DNA of 64,000 nt from Sinonovacula constricta (lineage: Eukaryota > Mollusca > Bivalvia > Cardiida > Solecurtidae), in contig CM017559.1 in NCBI GenBank assembly GCA_007844125.1, positions 37,067,004-37,131,003 on the forward strand. The letters are read 5' to 3'. Shown here one piece after another: positions 1 to 15,400 of this stretch. The first letter of the stretch is position 1. Each line of letters starts with the position of its first letter. The translations under genes were made by a program, and so were the position numbers. The notes under the pieces were generated by a model. That model was not told the DNA's origin and searched no databases. It saw only the letters and a list, made by a program, of their open reading frames with translations.

Positions 1-115
1 AAGGATAATGGGACTGGGTATGGTATCATGCCATGTGTTCATGGCATGCTATACTGTATAATACAGAGTGAAGTCAGCACTATATCTGCTTCAAGTGTGA
101 GGCTATTTTCAATAT
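1..115 (+). repeat. SINE 3' fragment, cut by the window edge
   Basis: The first bases match the internal part of the SINE at 53424-53700: both contain ATAATG.GACTGGGT.TGG.ATCATGCCA and then a TTCA..GCA.GCTATAC block and a GCTTCAAGTG block. This copy has about 30 extra bases between the last two blocks, including AGTCAGCACTATA, which I recall from full-length molluscan members of the family. The tRNA-like head would lie left of the window. Identification of the family is from memory; the similarity between the two copies is seen directly. Confidence 0.6.
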
Positions 116-1034
116 ATGACTATGAAATGCCTTGATAAATAGTATACATGTTCTTTTGGTTGCCCTTTATAAAGAGTGTTTAAAGAATTTTGATCCATCA
201 TGGGCATGGCCATTTACCATAAATAGCTGAATAGTCTATCTATCCATAAATTACTATAATGTAAAACTTTGAAAGTCTTCCAGTAAAAACTATAAAAGCA
301 AGAGCCTGAATATTTGGTATTCCTTGTTCATTGAGTGGCCCTTTATCAAGATCTTACAAAATGTTCCTTCAAAGTAACAGCAGCCAGGGTGCATGTGACT
401 TAAGTAGAAGAAATTAATTTATTATATAATTCTCAACCTTTTAATGAAATATTTCACTGGTGAATTAAATATGTGAGAAAATGACAGTGGAATAGTCATA
501 TTTTAACATATATCATTTTAAAGATAACTAGTAAAATTCATAGAAAATAAAAATTATTCATCAAGCTATTTCTAAATAATTTAGTGACACAGGTGACTTT
601 TATAAAAGAAAAATAAACAGTGGCAATTAAAATAAAACTTGAAAATCTATAAAAGTAAGGTAATTTATGAGTCAATTTTAAAATTCACTGGTTTTTGCAC
701 TCATAAAATAGATGAAGACAAAAACTTTTTTAAAAGTAAAACTTGGGTTATAAATTGTTTCACATATGCCCATGTTTAGTGCCGTGCCTTATAACTTCTT
801 TTTTCTAGTATTTACAAATTGTTACACCATACGATGTGTCCTAGTGTAACAAGCTAATTTGTCTTTGTTTTGAATGGACTTTGGTTATTTTAATGAAAGA
901 GCAATTTAGAGAACTTAGGAGAAATACCAATACATATTGTTTACTTCTTAGGTGGTGAATTAAAACAATGAAATCAGTAATTTAAAACTTAGACTTTATT
1001 AACTTTCATTCATCACAGTGAGCTTTGAAGTTAA
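116..1034. other. AT-rich flank without recognisable gene
   Basis: No open frame of note, RNA gene or repeat structure is visible. The stretch is AT-rich and ends where the satellite array begins near 1035. Confidence 0.6.
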
Positions 1035-3490
1035 TCTGTACAGAGACAGATCTGTTACACTAGAGAAGGTTTGTTAACCAGAGAAACCATGTTTCACTAG
1101 AGAAGGTTTGTTATGCCAGAGACAGGTCTGTTACACTAGAGAAGGTTTGTTATGCCAGAGACAGATCTGTTACACTAGAGAAGGTTTGTTATGCCAGAGA
1201 CAGATCTGTTACACTAGAGAAGGTTTGTTAACCAGAGACAGGCCTGTTACACCAGAGACAGATCTGTTACACAAGAGAAGGTCTGTTAACCAGAGACAGG
1301 CCTGTTACACCAGAGACAGATCTGTTACACTAGAGAAGGTTTGTTATGCCAGAGACAGATCTGTTACACTAGAGAAGGTTTTGTTATGCCAGAGACAGGT
1401 CTGTTACACTAGAGAAGTTCTGTTAACTAGAGACAGGCCTGTTACACCAGAGAAACCCTGTTACACTAGAGAAGGTTTGTTATGCCAGAGACAGGTCTGT
1501 TACACTAGAGAAGGTCTGTTAACTAGAGACAGGCCTGTTACACCAGAGACAGGCCTGTTACACTAGAGAAGGTCTGTTAACTAGAGACAGGCCTGTTAAA
1601 CCAGAGACAGGCCTGTTACACTAGAGAAGGTCTGTTAACCAGAGACAGATCTGTTACACTAGAGACAGGCCTGTTAACCAGAGACAGGCGTGTTACACTA
1701 GAGGTCTGTTAACTAGAGACAGGCCTGTTACACCAGAGACAGGCCTGTTACACTAAAGAAGGTCTGTTAACCAGAGACAGATCTGTTACACTAGAGAAGG
1801 TCTGTTAACCAGAGACAGGCCTGCTACACTAGAGAAGGTCTGTTAACCAGAGACAGGCGTGTTACACTAGAGAAGGTCTGTTAACGAGAGACAGGCGTGT
1901 TACACTAGAGAAGGTCTGTTAACCAGAGACAGGCGTGTTACACTAGAAAGGGTCTGTTAACCAGAAACAGGCCTGTTACACTAGAGAAGGTCTGTTAACC
2001 AGAGACAGATCTGTTACACTAGAGAAGGTCTGTTAACTAGAGACAGGCATGTTACACTAGAGACAGGCCTGTTACACTAGAGAAGGTCTGTTAACCAGAG
2101 ACAGGCGTGTTAACTAGAGACAGGCCTGTTACACTTGAGAAGGTCTGTTAACCAGAGACAGATCTGTAACACTAGAGAAGGTCTGTTAACTAGAGACAGG
2201 CGTGTTACACTAGAGACAGGCCTGTTACACTAGAGAAGGTTTGTTAACCAGAGAAAGGCCTGTTACACTAGAGAAGGTCTGTTAACCAGAGACAGATCTG
2301 TTACACAAGAGAAGGTCTGTTAACCAGAGACAGGCCTGTTACACCAGAGACAGATCTGTTACACTAGAGAAGGTTTGTTAACCAGAGAAAGGCCTGTTAC
2401 ACCAGAGAAGGTTTGTTATGCCAGAGACAGGTCTGTTACACTAGAGAGGGTTTGTTAACCAGAGAAAGGCCTGTTACACTAGAGAAGGTCTGTTAACCAG
2501 AGACAGATCTGTTACACAAGAAAAGGTCTGTTAACCAGAGACAGGCCTGTTACACCAGAGACAGTTCTGTTACACTAGAGAAGGTTTGTTAACCAGAGAA
2601 AGGCCTGTTACACTAGAGAAGGTTTGTTATGCCAGAGACGGGTCTGTTACACTAGAGAAGGTCTGTTAACCAGAGAAAGGCCTGTTACACTAGAGAAGGT
2701 CTGTTAACCAGAGACAGATCTGTTACACAAGAGAAGGTCTGTTAACCAGAGACAGGCCTGTTATACCAGAGACAGATCTGTTACACTAGAGAAGGTTTGT
2801 TAACCAGAGAAAGGCCTGTTACACTAGAGAAGGTCTGTTAACCAGAGACAGATCTGTTACACAAGAGAAGGTCTGTTAACCAGAGACAGGCCTGTTACAC
2901 CAGAGACAGATCTGTTACACTAGAGAAGGTTTGTTAACCAGAGAAAGGCCTGTTACACTAGAGAAGTTCTGTTAACTAGAGACAGGCCTGTTACACTAGA
3001 GACAGGCATGTTACACTAGAGAAGGTCTGTTAACCAGAGACAGATCTGTTACACTAGAGAAGATCTGAAACACCAGAGACAGGCGTGTTACACTAGAGAC
3101 AGGCCTGTTACACTAGAGAAGGTCTTAACCAGAGACAGATCTGTTACACTAGAGAAGGTTTGTTACACCAGAGACAGGCTTGTTACACTAGAGATGGTCT
3201 GTTACACCAGAGACAGGCGTGGTACACTAGAGATGGTCTGTTACACCAGAGAAGGTCTGTTACACCAGAGACAGGCGTGTTACACTAGAGATGGTCTGTT
3301 ACACCAGAGACAGGCGTGTTACACTAGAGATGGTCTGTTACACCAGAGAAGGTCTGTTACACAAGAGACAGGCGTGTTACACTAGAGATGGTCTGTTACA
3401 CCAGAGACAGGCGTGTTACACTAGAGATGGTCTGTTACACCAGAGAAGGTCTGTTACACCAGAGACAGGCCTGTTACACTAGAGAAGGTC
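1035..3490 (+). repeat. Satellite, 19-20 bp monomer section
   Basis: Direct reading shows about 125 head-to-tail units of 19-20 bp, alternating between forms such as gttacactagagaaggtct, gttaaccagagacaggcct and gttacaccagagacaggcct. All share gtta.a.yagaga.agg. Between 3160 and 3480 a local pattern of about 96 bp (gatggtctgttacacc...) is duplicated. The units are clearly ancestral or sister to the 20-mers of the neighbouring 60-bp array. Open frames of 60-150 codons here arise because the unit lacks stops; they show no start context or domain, so they are not called genes. Confidence 0.95.
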
Positions 3491-6400
3491 TCTTACACAA
3501 GTTTGTTACTTCATAGACAGGCATGTTACACCAGAGACAGTCCTGTTACACTAGAGGTCTGTTACACTAGAGACAGGCGTGTTAACCAGAGACACGCCTG
3601 TTACACTAGAGAAGGTCTGTTACACCAGCGACAGGCCTTGTACACCAGAGACCGGTCTGCTACACCAGTGACAGGTTTGTTACTCCATAGACAGGCATGT
3701 TACACCAGAGACCGGTCTGCTACACCAGAGGCAGGTTTGTTACTTCGTAGACAGGCATGTTACACCAGAGACTGGTCTGCTACACCAGAGACAGGTTTGT
3801 TACTCCATAGACAGGCATATTACACCAGAGACCGGTCTGCTACACCAGAGGCAGGTTTGTTACTTCATAGACAGGCATGTTACACCAGAGACCGGTCTGC
3901 TACACCAGAGGCAGGTTTGTTACTCCAAAGACAGGCATGTTACACCAGAGACCGGTTTGCTACACCAGAGGCAGAATTGTTACTTCATAGATAGGCATGT
4001 TACAACTGAGACCGGTCTGATACACCAGAGGCAGGTTTGTTACTCCAAAGACAGGCATGTTACACCAGAGACCGGTCTGCTTCGCCAGGGGTAGTTTTGT
4101 TACTTCATTGACAGGCATGTTACACCAGAGACCGGTCTGCTACACCAGAGGTAGGTTTGTTATTTCATAGATAGGCATGTTACACCAGAGACCGGTCTGA
4201 TACACCAGAGGCAGGTTTGTTACTTCATAGACAGGCATGTTACACCAGAGACTGGTCTGCTACACCAAAGGCAGGTTTGTTACTTCATAGACAGACATGT
4301 TACACCAGAGACCGGTATGCTACACCAGAGGCAGGTTTGTTACTTCATAGACAGGCATGTTACACCTGAGACCGGTCTGCTACACCAGAGGCAGGTTTGT
4401 TACTCCATAGACAGACATGTTACATCAGAGACCGGTCTGCTTCACCAGAGGTAGGTTTGTTACTTTATAGACAGGCATGTTACACCAGAGACCGGTCTGC
4501 TACACCAGAGACAGGTTTGTTACTCCATAGACAGGCATATTACACCAGAGACCGGTCTGCTACACCAGAGGCAGGTTTGTTACTTCATAGACAGGCATGT
4601 TACACCAGAGACCGGTCTGCTACACCAGAGGCAGGTTTGTTACTCCAAAGACAGGCATGTTACACCAGAGACCGGTTTGCTACACCAGAGGCAGAATTGT
4701 TACTTCATAGATAGGCATGTTACAACATAGACCGGTCTGATACACCAGAGGCAGGTTTGTTACTCCAAAGACAGGCATGTTACACCAGAGACCGGTCTGC
4801 TACACCAGAGGCAGGTTTGTTACTTCATAGACAGGCATGTTACACCAGAGACCGGTCTGATACACCAGAGGCAGGATTGTTACTTCATAGACAGGCATGT
4901 TACACCAGAGAACGGTCTGATACACCAGAGGCAGGATTGTCACTTCAGGGACAGGCATGTTACACCAGAGACGGGTCTGATACACCAGATGCAGGTTTGT
5001 TACTCCATAGACAGGATGTTACACCAGACACCGGTCTGATACACCAGAGGTAGGTTTGTTACTCCATAGACAGGCATGTTACACCAGAGACCGGTCTGCT
5101 TCGCCAGGGGTAGTTTTGTTACTTCATTGACAGGCATGTTACACCAGAGACCGGTCTGCTATACCAGAGGTAGGTTCGTTACTTCAGAGACAGGCATGTT
5201 ACATCAGAGACCGGTCTGCTACACCAGAGGTAGGTTTGTTATTTCATAGATAGGCATGATACACCAGAGACCGGTCTGCCACACCAGAGGCAGGTTTGTT
5301 ACTTCATAGACAGGCATGTTACACCTGAGACCGGTCTGCTACACCAGAGGTAGGTTTGTTACTCCATAGACAGACATGTTACATCAGAGACCGGTCTGCT
5401 TCACCAGAGGTAGGTTTGTTACTTCATAGACAGGCATGTTACAACAGAGACCGGTCTGATACACCAGAGGCAGGTTTTTTACTTCATAGACAGACATGTT
5501 ACACCAGAGACCGGTCTGCTACACCAGAGGCAGGTTTGTTACTCCATAGACAGGCATGTTACACCAGAGACTGGTCTGATACACCAGAGGCAGGTTTGTT
5601 ACTTCATAGACAGGCATGTTTCACCAGAGACTGGTCTGCTACACCAGAGGCAGGTTTGTTACTTCATAGACAGGCATGTTACACCATAGACCGGTCTGCT
5701 ATACCAGAGTTAGGTTTTTTACTTCATAGACAGGCATGTTACACCAGAGACCGGTCTGCTACACCAGAGTCAGGTTTGTTTCTCCATAGCCAGGCATGTT
5801 ACACCAGAGACCGATCTGCTACACTAGAGGCAGGTTTGTTACTTCATAGACAGGCATGTTACACCAGAGACCGGTGTGCTTCACCAGAGGCAGGGTTGTT
5901 ACTCCATAGACAGGCATGTTACACCAGAGACCGGTCTGCTACACCAAAGGTCTGTTTGTTACTCCATAGACAGGCATATTACACCAGAGACCGGTTTGAT
6001 ACATACACCAGAGACAGGTTTGTTACTCCATAGACAGGCCTATTACACCAGAGACCGGTCTGCTACACCAGAGGTAGGTTTGTTACTTCATAGACAGGCA
6101 TGTTACACCAGAAACCGGTCTGATACACCAGAGGCAGGTTTGTTACTTCATAGACAGGCATGTTACACCAGAAACCGGTCTGCTACACCAGAGGCAGGTT
6201 TGTTACTTCACAGACAGGCATGTTACACCAGAGACCGGTCTGCTACACCAGAGGCAGGTTTGTTACTTCATAGACAGGCATGTTACACCAGAGACCGGTC
6301 TGATACACCAGAGGCAGGTTTGTTACTCCATAGACAGGCATGTTACACCAGAGACCGGTCTGATAGACTAGAGGCAGGTTTGTTACTTCATAGACAGGCA

Positions 6401-9400
6401 TGTTACACCAGAGACCGGTCTGCTTCACCAGAGGCAGGTTTGTTACTCCATAGACAGGCCTATTACACCAGAGAACGGTCTGCTACACCAGAGGTAGGTT
6501 TGTTACTTCATAGACAGGCATGTTACACCAGAAACCGGTCTGATACACCAGAGGCAGGTTTGTTACTTCATAGACAGGCATGTTACACCAGAAACCGGTC
6601 TGATACACCAGAGGCAGGTTTGTTACTTCATAGACAGGCATGTTACACCAGAAACCGGTCTTGCTACACTAGAGGCAGGGTTTGTTACTTCAGAGACCAT
6701 GGCATGTTGTTACACCAGAGACCGGTCTGCTTACACCGGAGGCAGGTTTGTTACTTCATAGGACAGCCACTGGTTACACCAGAGACCGGTTTGCTCCACC
6801 AGAGGCAGGGTTTGTTACTTCATAGACAGGCATGTTACACCAGAGACCCGGTCTGCTACACCCGAGGCAGGTTTGTTACTTCATAGACAGGACAATGTTT
6901 ACACTTAGAAACCGGGTCTGGCTACACTAGAGGCAGGTTTGTTACTTCAGAGACAGGCATGTTACACTAGAGACCGGTCTGCTACACCAGAGGCAGGTTT
7001 GTTACTTCATAGACAGCCATGTTACACCAGAGACCGGTCTGCTACACTAGAGGCAGGTTTGTTACTTCATAGACAGGCATGTTACACCAGAAACCGGTCT
7101 GCTACACTAGAGGCAGGTTTGTTACTTCAGAGACAGGCATGTTACACCAGAGACCGGTCTGCTACACCAGAGGCAGGTTTGTTACTTCATAGACAGCCAT
7201 GTTACACCAGAGACCGGTCTGCTACACCAGAGGCAGGTTTGTTACTTCATAGACAGGCATGTTACACCAGAGACCGGTCTGCTACATCAGAGGCAGGTTT
7301 GTTACTTCGGAGACAGACATGTTACACCAGAGACTGGTCTGATACACCAGAGGCAGGTTTGTTACTTCAGAGACAGACATGTTACACCAGAGACCGGTCT
7401 GCTACACCAGAGGCAGGTTTGTTACTTCATAGAGATGCATGTTACACCAGAGACCGGCCTGCTACACCAGAGGCAGGTTTGTTACTTCAGAGACAGACAT
7501 GTTACACCAGAGACTGGTCTGATACACCAGAGGCAGGTTTGTTACTTCATAGACAGGCATGTTACACCAGAGACCGGTCTGATACACCAGAGGCAGGTTT
7601 GTTACTCCATAGACACGCATGTTACACCATAGACCAGTCTGCTACACCATAGGTAGGTTTGTTACTCCATGGACATGCAAGTTACACCAGAGACCGGTCT
7701 GCCACACCAGAGGCAGGTTTGTTACTTCATAGACAGGCATGTTACACCATAGACCGGTCTGCTACACCAGATGTAGGTTTGTTACTCCATAGACAGGCAT
7801 GTTACACCAGAGACCGGTCTGATACACCAGAGGCAGGTTTGTTACTCCATAGACAACCATATTACACCAGAGACCGGTCTGCTACACCAGAAGCAAGTTT
7901 GTTACTTCATAGACAGGCATGTTACACCAGAGACCGGTCTGCTACACCAGATGTAGGTTTGTTACTCCATAGACAGGCATGTTACACCAGACACCGGTCT
8001 GCTACACCAGAAGCAGGTTTGTTACTTGATAGAGATGATGTTACACCAGAGACCGGTGTACTACACCAGATGTAGTTTTGTTATTCCATGGACAGGCATG
8101 TTACACCAGAGACCGGTCTGCTACACCAGAAGCAGGTTTGTTACTTTATAGACAGGCATGTTACACCAGAGGCCGGTCTGCTACACCACAGGCAGGTTTG
8201 TTACTCCATAGACACGCGTGTTACACCAGAGAACGGTCTGCTACACCAGAGGTAGGTTTGTTACTTCACAGACAGGCATGTTACACCAGAGACCGGTCTG
8301 CTACACCAGAGGCAGGTTTGTTACTTCATAGACAGGCATGTTACACCAGAGACCGGTCTGATACACCAGAGGCAGGTTTGTTACTCCATAGACAGGCATG
8401 TTACACCAGAGACCGGTCTGATACACTAGAGGCAGGTTTGTTACTTCATAGACAGGCATGTTACACCAGAGACCGGTCTGCTTCACCAGAGGCAGGTTTG
8501 TTACTCCATAGACAGGCCTATTACACCAGAGAACGGTCTGCTACACCAGAGGTAGGTTTGTTACTTCATAGACAGGCATGTTACACCAGAAACCGGTCTG
8601 ATACACCAGAGGCAGGTTTGTTACTTCATAGACAGGCATGTTACACCAGAAACCGGTCTGATACACCAGAGGCAGGTTTGTTACTTCATAGACAGGCATG
8701 TTACACCAGAAAACGGTCTGCTACACTAGAGGCAGGTTTGTTACTTCAGAGACAGGCATGTTACACCAGAGACCGGTCTGCTACACCGGAGGCAGGTTTG
8801 TTACTTCATAGACAGCCATGTTACACCAGAGACCGGCCTGCTACACCAGAGGCAGGTTTGTTACTTCATAGACAGGCATGTTACACCAGAGACCGGTCTG
8901 CTACACCAGAGGCAGGTTTGTTACTTCATAGACAGACATGTTACAACAGAAACCGGTCTGCTACACTAGAGGCAGGTTTGTTACTTCAGAGACAGGCATG
9001 TTACACCAGAGACCGGTCTGCTACACCAGAGGCAGGTTTGTTACTTCATAGACAGCCATGTTACACCAGAGACCGGTCTGCTACACTAGAGGCAGGTTTG
9101 TTACTTCATAGACAGGCATGTTACACCAGAAACCGGTCTGCTACACTAGAGGCAGGTTTGTTACTTCAGAGACAGGCATGTTACACTAGAGACCGGTCTG
9201 CTACACCAGAGGCAGGTTTGTTACTTCATAGACAGCCATGTTACACCAGAGACCGGTCTGCTACACCAGAGGCAGGTTCGTTACTTCATAGACAGGCATG
9301 TTACACCAGAGACCGGTCTGCTACACCAGAGGCAGGTTAGTTACTTCGGAGACAGACATGTTACACCAGAGACTGGTCTGATACACCAGAGGCAGGTTTG

Positions 9401-12400
9401 TTACTTCAGAGACAGACATGTTACACCAGAGACCGGTCTGCTACACCAGAGGCAGGTTTGTTACTTCATAGAGATGCATGTTACACTAGAGACCGGCCTG
9501 CTACACCAGAGGCAGGTTTGTTACTTCAGAGACAGACATGTTACACCAGAGACTGGTCTTATACACCAGAGGCAGGTTTGTTACTTCATAGACAGGCATG
9601 TTACACCAGAGACCGGTCTGATACACCAGAGGCAGGTTTGTTACTCCATAGACACGCATGTTACACCATAGACCAGTCTGCTACACCATAGGTAGGTTTG
9701 TTACTCCATGGACATGCATGTTACACCAGAGACCGGTCTGCCACACCAGAGGCAGGTTTGTTACTTCATAGACAGGCATGTTACACCATAGACCGGTCTG
9801 CTACACCAGATGTAGGTTTGTTACTCCATAGACAGGCATGTTACACCAGAGACCGGTCTGATACACCAGAGGCAGGTTTGTTACTCCATAGACAGGCATA
9901 TTACACCAGAGACCGGTCTGCTACACCAGAGGCAAGTTTGTTACTTCATAGACAGGCATGTTACACCAGAGACCGGTCTGCTACACCAGATGTAGGTTTG
10001 TTACTCCATAGACAGGCATGTTACACCAGACACCGGTCTGCTACACCAGAAGCAGGTTTGTTACTTGATAGAGATGATGTTACACCAGAGACCGGTGTAC
10101 TACACCAGATGTAGTTTTGTTATTCCATGGACAGGCATGTTACACCAGAGACCGGTCTGCTACACCAGAAGCAGGTTTGTTACTTTATAGACAGGCATGT
10201 TACACCAGAGGCCGGTCTGCTACACCACAGGCAGGTTTGTTACTCCATAGACACGCGTGTTACACCAGAGAACGGTCTGCTACACCAGAGGTAGGTTTGT
10301 TACTTCACAGACAGGCATGTTACACCAGAGACCGGTCTGCTACACCAGAGGCAGGTTTGTTACTTCATAGACAGGCATGTTACACCAGAGACCGGTCTGA
10401 TACACCAGAGGCAGGTTTGTTACTCCATAGACAGGCATGTTACACCAGAGACCGGTCTGATACACTAGAGGCAGGTTTGTTACTTCATAGAGATGCATGT
10501 TACACCAGGAACCGGTCTGATACACCAGAGGCAGGTTTGTTACTTCATAGACAGGCATGTTACACCAGAAACCGGTCTGCTACACTAGAGGCAGGTTTGT
10601 TACTTCAGAGACAGGCATGTTACACCAGAGACCGGTCTGCTACACCAGAGGCAGGTTTGTTACTTCATAGACAGCCATGTTACACCAGAGACCGGTCTGC
10701 TACACCAGAGGCAGGTTTGTTACTTCATAGACAGGCATGTTACACCAGAGACCGGTCTGCTACACCAGAGGCAGGTTTGTTACTTCATAGACAGGCATGT
10801 TACACCAGAAACCGGTCTGCTACACTAGAGGCAGGTTTGTTACTTCAGAGACAGGCATGTTACACCAGAGACCGGTCTGCTACACCAGAGGCAGGTTTGT
10901 TACTTCATAGACAGCCATGTTACACCAGAGACCGGTCTGCTACACTAGAGGCAGGTTTGTTACTTCATAGACAGGCATGTTACACCAGAAACCGGTTTGC
11001 TACACTAGAGGCAGTTTTGTTACTTCAGAGACAGGCATGTTACACCAGAGACCGGTCTGCTACACCAGAGGCAGGTTTGTTACTTCATAGACAGCCATGT
11101 TACACCAGAGACCGGTCTGCTACACCAGAGGCAGGTTTGTTACTTCATAGAGAGGCATGTTACACCAGAGACCGGTCTGCTACACCAGAGGCAGGTTTGT
11201 TACTTCGGAGACAGACATGTTACACCAGAGACTGGTCTGATACACCAGAGGCAGGTTTGTTACTTCAGAGACAGACATGTTACACAAGAGACCGGTCTGC
11301 TACACCAGAGGCAGGTTTGTTACTTCATAGAGATGCATGTTACACCAGAGACCGGCCTGCTACACCAGAGGCAGGTTTGTTACTTCAGAGACAGACATGT
11401 TACACCAGAGACTGGTCTGATACACCAGAGGCAGGTTTGTTACTTCATAGACAGGCATGTTACACCAGAGACCGGTCTGATACACCAGAGGCAGGTTTCT
11501 TACTCCATAGACACGCATGTTACACCATAGACCAGTCTGCTACACCATAGGTAGGTTTGTTACTCCATGGACATGCATGTTACACCAGAGACCGGTCTGC
11601 CACACCAGAGGCAGGTTTGTTACTTCATAGACAGGCATGTTACACCATAGACCGGTCTGCTACACCAGATGTAGGTTTGTTACTCCATAGACAGGCATGT
11701 TACACCAGAGACCGGTCTGATACACCAGAGGCAGGTTTGTTACTCCATAGACAGCCATATTACACCAGAGACCGGTCTGCTACACCAGAGGCAAGTTTGT
11801 TACTTCATAGACAGGCATGTTACACCAGAGACCGGTCTGCTACACCAGATGTAGGTTTGTTACTCCATAGACAGGCATGTTACACCAGACACCGGTCTGC
11901 TACACCAGAAGCAGGTTTGTTACTTGATAGAGATGATGTTACACCAGAGACCGGTGTACTACACCAGATGTAGTTTTGTTATTCCATGGACAGGCATGTT
12001 ACACCAGAGACCGGTCTGCTACACCAGAAGCAGGTTTGTTACTTTATAGACAGGCATGTTACACCTGAGACCGGTCTGCTACACCAGATGAAGGTTTGTT
12101 TCTTCAGAGACAGACATGTTACACCAGAGACTGGTCTGATACACCAGAGGCAGGTTTGTTACTTCATAGACAGGCATGTTACACCAGAGACCGGTCTGCT
12201 ACACCAGATGTAGGTTTGTTACTCCATAGACAGGCATGTTACACCAGACACCGGTCTGCTACACCAGAAGCAGGTTTGTTACTTCATAGAGATGCATGTT
12301 ACACCAGAGACCGGTTTACTACACCAGATGTAGTTTTGTTACTCCATGGACAGGCATGTTACACCAGAGACCGGTCTGCTACACCAGAAGCAGGTTTGTT

Positions 12401-15400
12401 ACTTTATAGACAGGCATGTTACACCTGAGACCGGTCTGCTACACCAGATGTAGCTTTGTTTCTTCAGAGACAGACATGTTACACCAGAGACTGGTCTGAT
12501 ACACCAGAGGCAGGTTTGTTACTTCATAGACAGGCATGTTACACCAGAGACCGGTCTGCTACACCAGAGGCAGGTGTGTTACTTCATAGTCAGGCATGTT
12601 ACACCAGAGACCGGTCTGCTACACCAGAGACAGGTTTGTTACTCCATAGACAGGCATGTTACACCAGAGACCGGTCTGCTACACCAGAGGCAGGTTTGTT
12701 ACTTCATAGACAGGCATGTTACACCAGAGACCGGTCTGCTACACCGGAGGCAGGTTTGTTACTTCATAGATAGGCATGTTACACCAGAGACCGGTCTGAT
12801 ACACCAGAGGCAGGTTTGTTACTCCATAGACAGGCATGTTACACCAGAGACCGGTCTGATACACCAGAGGCAGGTTTGTTACTTCATAGACAGGCATGTT
12901 ACACCAGAGACTGGTCTGCTACACCAGAGGCAGGTTTGTTACTTCATAGACAGGCATGTTACACCTGAGACCGGTCTGATACACCAGAGGTAGGTTTGTT
13001 TCTTCAGAGACAGACATGTTACACCAGAGACTGGTCTGATACACCAGAGGCAGGTTTGTTACTTCATAGACAGGCATGTTACACCAGAGACCGGTCTGCT
13101 ACACCAGAGGCAGGTTTGTTACTTCATAGTCAGGCATGTTACACCTGAGACCGGTCTGCTACACCAGAGACAGGTTTGTTACTCCATAGACAGGCATGTT
13201 ACACCAGAGACCGGTCTGCTACACCAGAGGCAGGTTTGTTACTTCATAGACAGGCATGTTACACCAGAGACCGGTCTGCTACACCGGAGGCAGGTTTGTT
13301 ACTTCATAGATAGGCATGTTACACCAGAGACCGGTCTGATACACCAGAGGCAGGTTTGTTACTCCATAGACAGGCATGTTACACCAGAGACCGGTCTGAT
13401 ACACCAGAGGCAGGTTTGTTACTTCATAGACAGGCATGTTACACCAGAGACTGGTCTGCTACACCAGAGGCAGGTTTGTTACTCCAGAGACAGACATGTT
13501 ACACCAGAGACCGGTCTGCTACACCAGAGGCAGGTTTGTTACTTCATAGACAGGCATGTTACACCTGAGACCGGTCTGCTGCACCAGAGGTAGGTTTGTT
13601 ACTTCAGAGACAGACATGTTACACCAGAGACTGGTCTGATACACCAGAGGCAGGTTTGTTACTTTATATACAGGCATGTTACACCAGAGGCCGGTCTGCT
13701 ACACCAGAGGCAGGTTTGTTACTCCATAGACACGCGTGTTACACCAGAGAACGGTCTGCTACACCAGAGGTAGGTTTGTTACTCCATGGACAGGCATGTT
13801 ACACCAGAGACCGGTCTGCTACACCAGAGGCAGGTTTGTTACTTCATAGATAGGCATGTTACACCCGAGACCGGTCTGATACACCAGAGGCAGGTTTGTT
13901 ACTCCATAGACAGGCATGTTACACCAGAGACCGGTCTGATACACCAGAGGTAGGTTTGTTACTTCATAGACAGGCATGTTACACCAGAGACTGGTCTGCT
14001 ACACCAGAGGCAGGTTTGTTACTCCAGAGACAGACATGTTACACCAGAGACCGGTCTGCTACACCAGAGGCAGGTTTGTTACTTCATAGACAGGCATGTT
14101 ACACCTGAGACCGGTCTGCTGCACCAGAGGTAGGTTTGTTACTTCAGAGACAGACATGTTACACCAGAGACTGGTCTGATACACCAGAGGCAGGTTTGTT
14201 ACTTCATAGACAGGCATGTTACACCAGAGGCCGGTCTGCTACACCACAGGCAGGTTTGTTACTCCATAGACACGCGTGTTACACCAGAGAACGGTCTGCT
14301 GCATCAGAGGTAGGTTTGTTACTCCATGGACAGGCATGTTACACCAGAGACCGGTCTGCTACACCAGAGGCAGGTTTGTTACTTCATAGACAGGCATGTT
14401 ACACCAGAGACCGGTCTGCTACACCAGAGGCAGGTTTGTTACTCTATAGACAGGCATGTTACACCATAGACCGGTCTGCTACACCAGAGACAGGTTTGTT
14501 ACTTCATAGACAGGCATGTTACACCAGAGACCGGTCTGCTACACCGGAGGCAGGTTTGTTACTTCATAGATAGGCATGTTACACCAGAGACCGGTCTGAT
14601 ACACCAGAGGCAGGTTTGTTACTCCATAGACAGGCATGTTACACCAGAGACCGGTCTGATACACCAGAGGCAGGTTTGTTACTTCATAGACAGGCATGTT
14701 ACACCAGAGACTGGTCTGCTACACCAGAGGCAGGTTTGTTACTTCATAGACAGGCATGTTACACCTGAGACCGGTCTGATACACCAGAGGTAGGTTTGTT
14801 TCTTCAGAGACAGACATGTTACACCAGAGACTGGTCTGATACACCAGAGGTAGGTTTGTTTCTTCAGAGACAGACATGTTACACCAGAGACTGGTCTGAT
14901 ACAACAGAGGCAGGTTTGTTACTTCATAGACAGGCATGTTACACCAGAGACCGGTCTGCTACACCAGAGGCAGGTTTGTTACTTCATAGTCAGGCATGTT
15001 ACACCAGAGACCGGTCTGCTACACCAGAGACAGGTTTGTTACTCCATAGACAGGCATGTTACACCAGAGACCGGTCTGCTACACCAGAGGCAGGTTTGTT
15101 ACTTCATAGACAGGCATGTTACACCAGAGACCGGTCTGCTACACCAGAGGCAGGTTTGTTACTCTATAGACAGGCATGTTACACCATAGACCGGTCTGCT
15201 ACACCAGAGACAGGTTTGTTACTTCATAGACAGGCATGTTACACCAGAGACCGGTCTGCTACACCAGATGTAGGTTTGTTACTCCATAGACAGGCATGTT
15301 ACACCAGAGACTGGTCTGATACACCAGAGGCAGGTTTGTTACTTCATAGACAGGCATGTTACACCAGACACCGGTCTGCTACACCAGAAGCAGGTTTGTT

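Noticed and set aside
10117..11550. Open frames up to 477 codons in the 60-bp satellite
   Set aside because: Explained by a stop-free unit of length divisible by three; simultaneous frames in other phases and on the minus strand.
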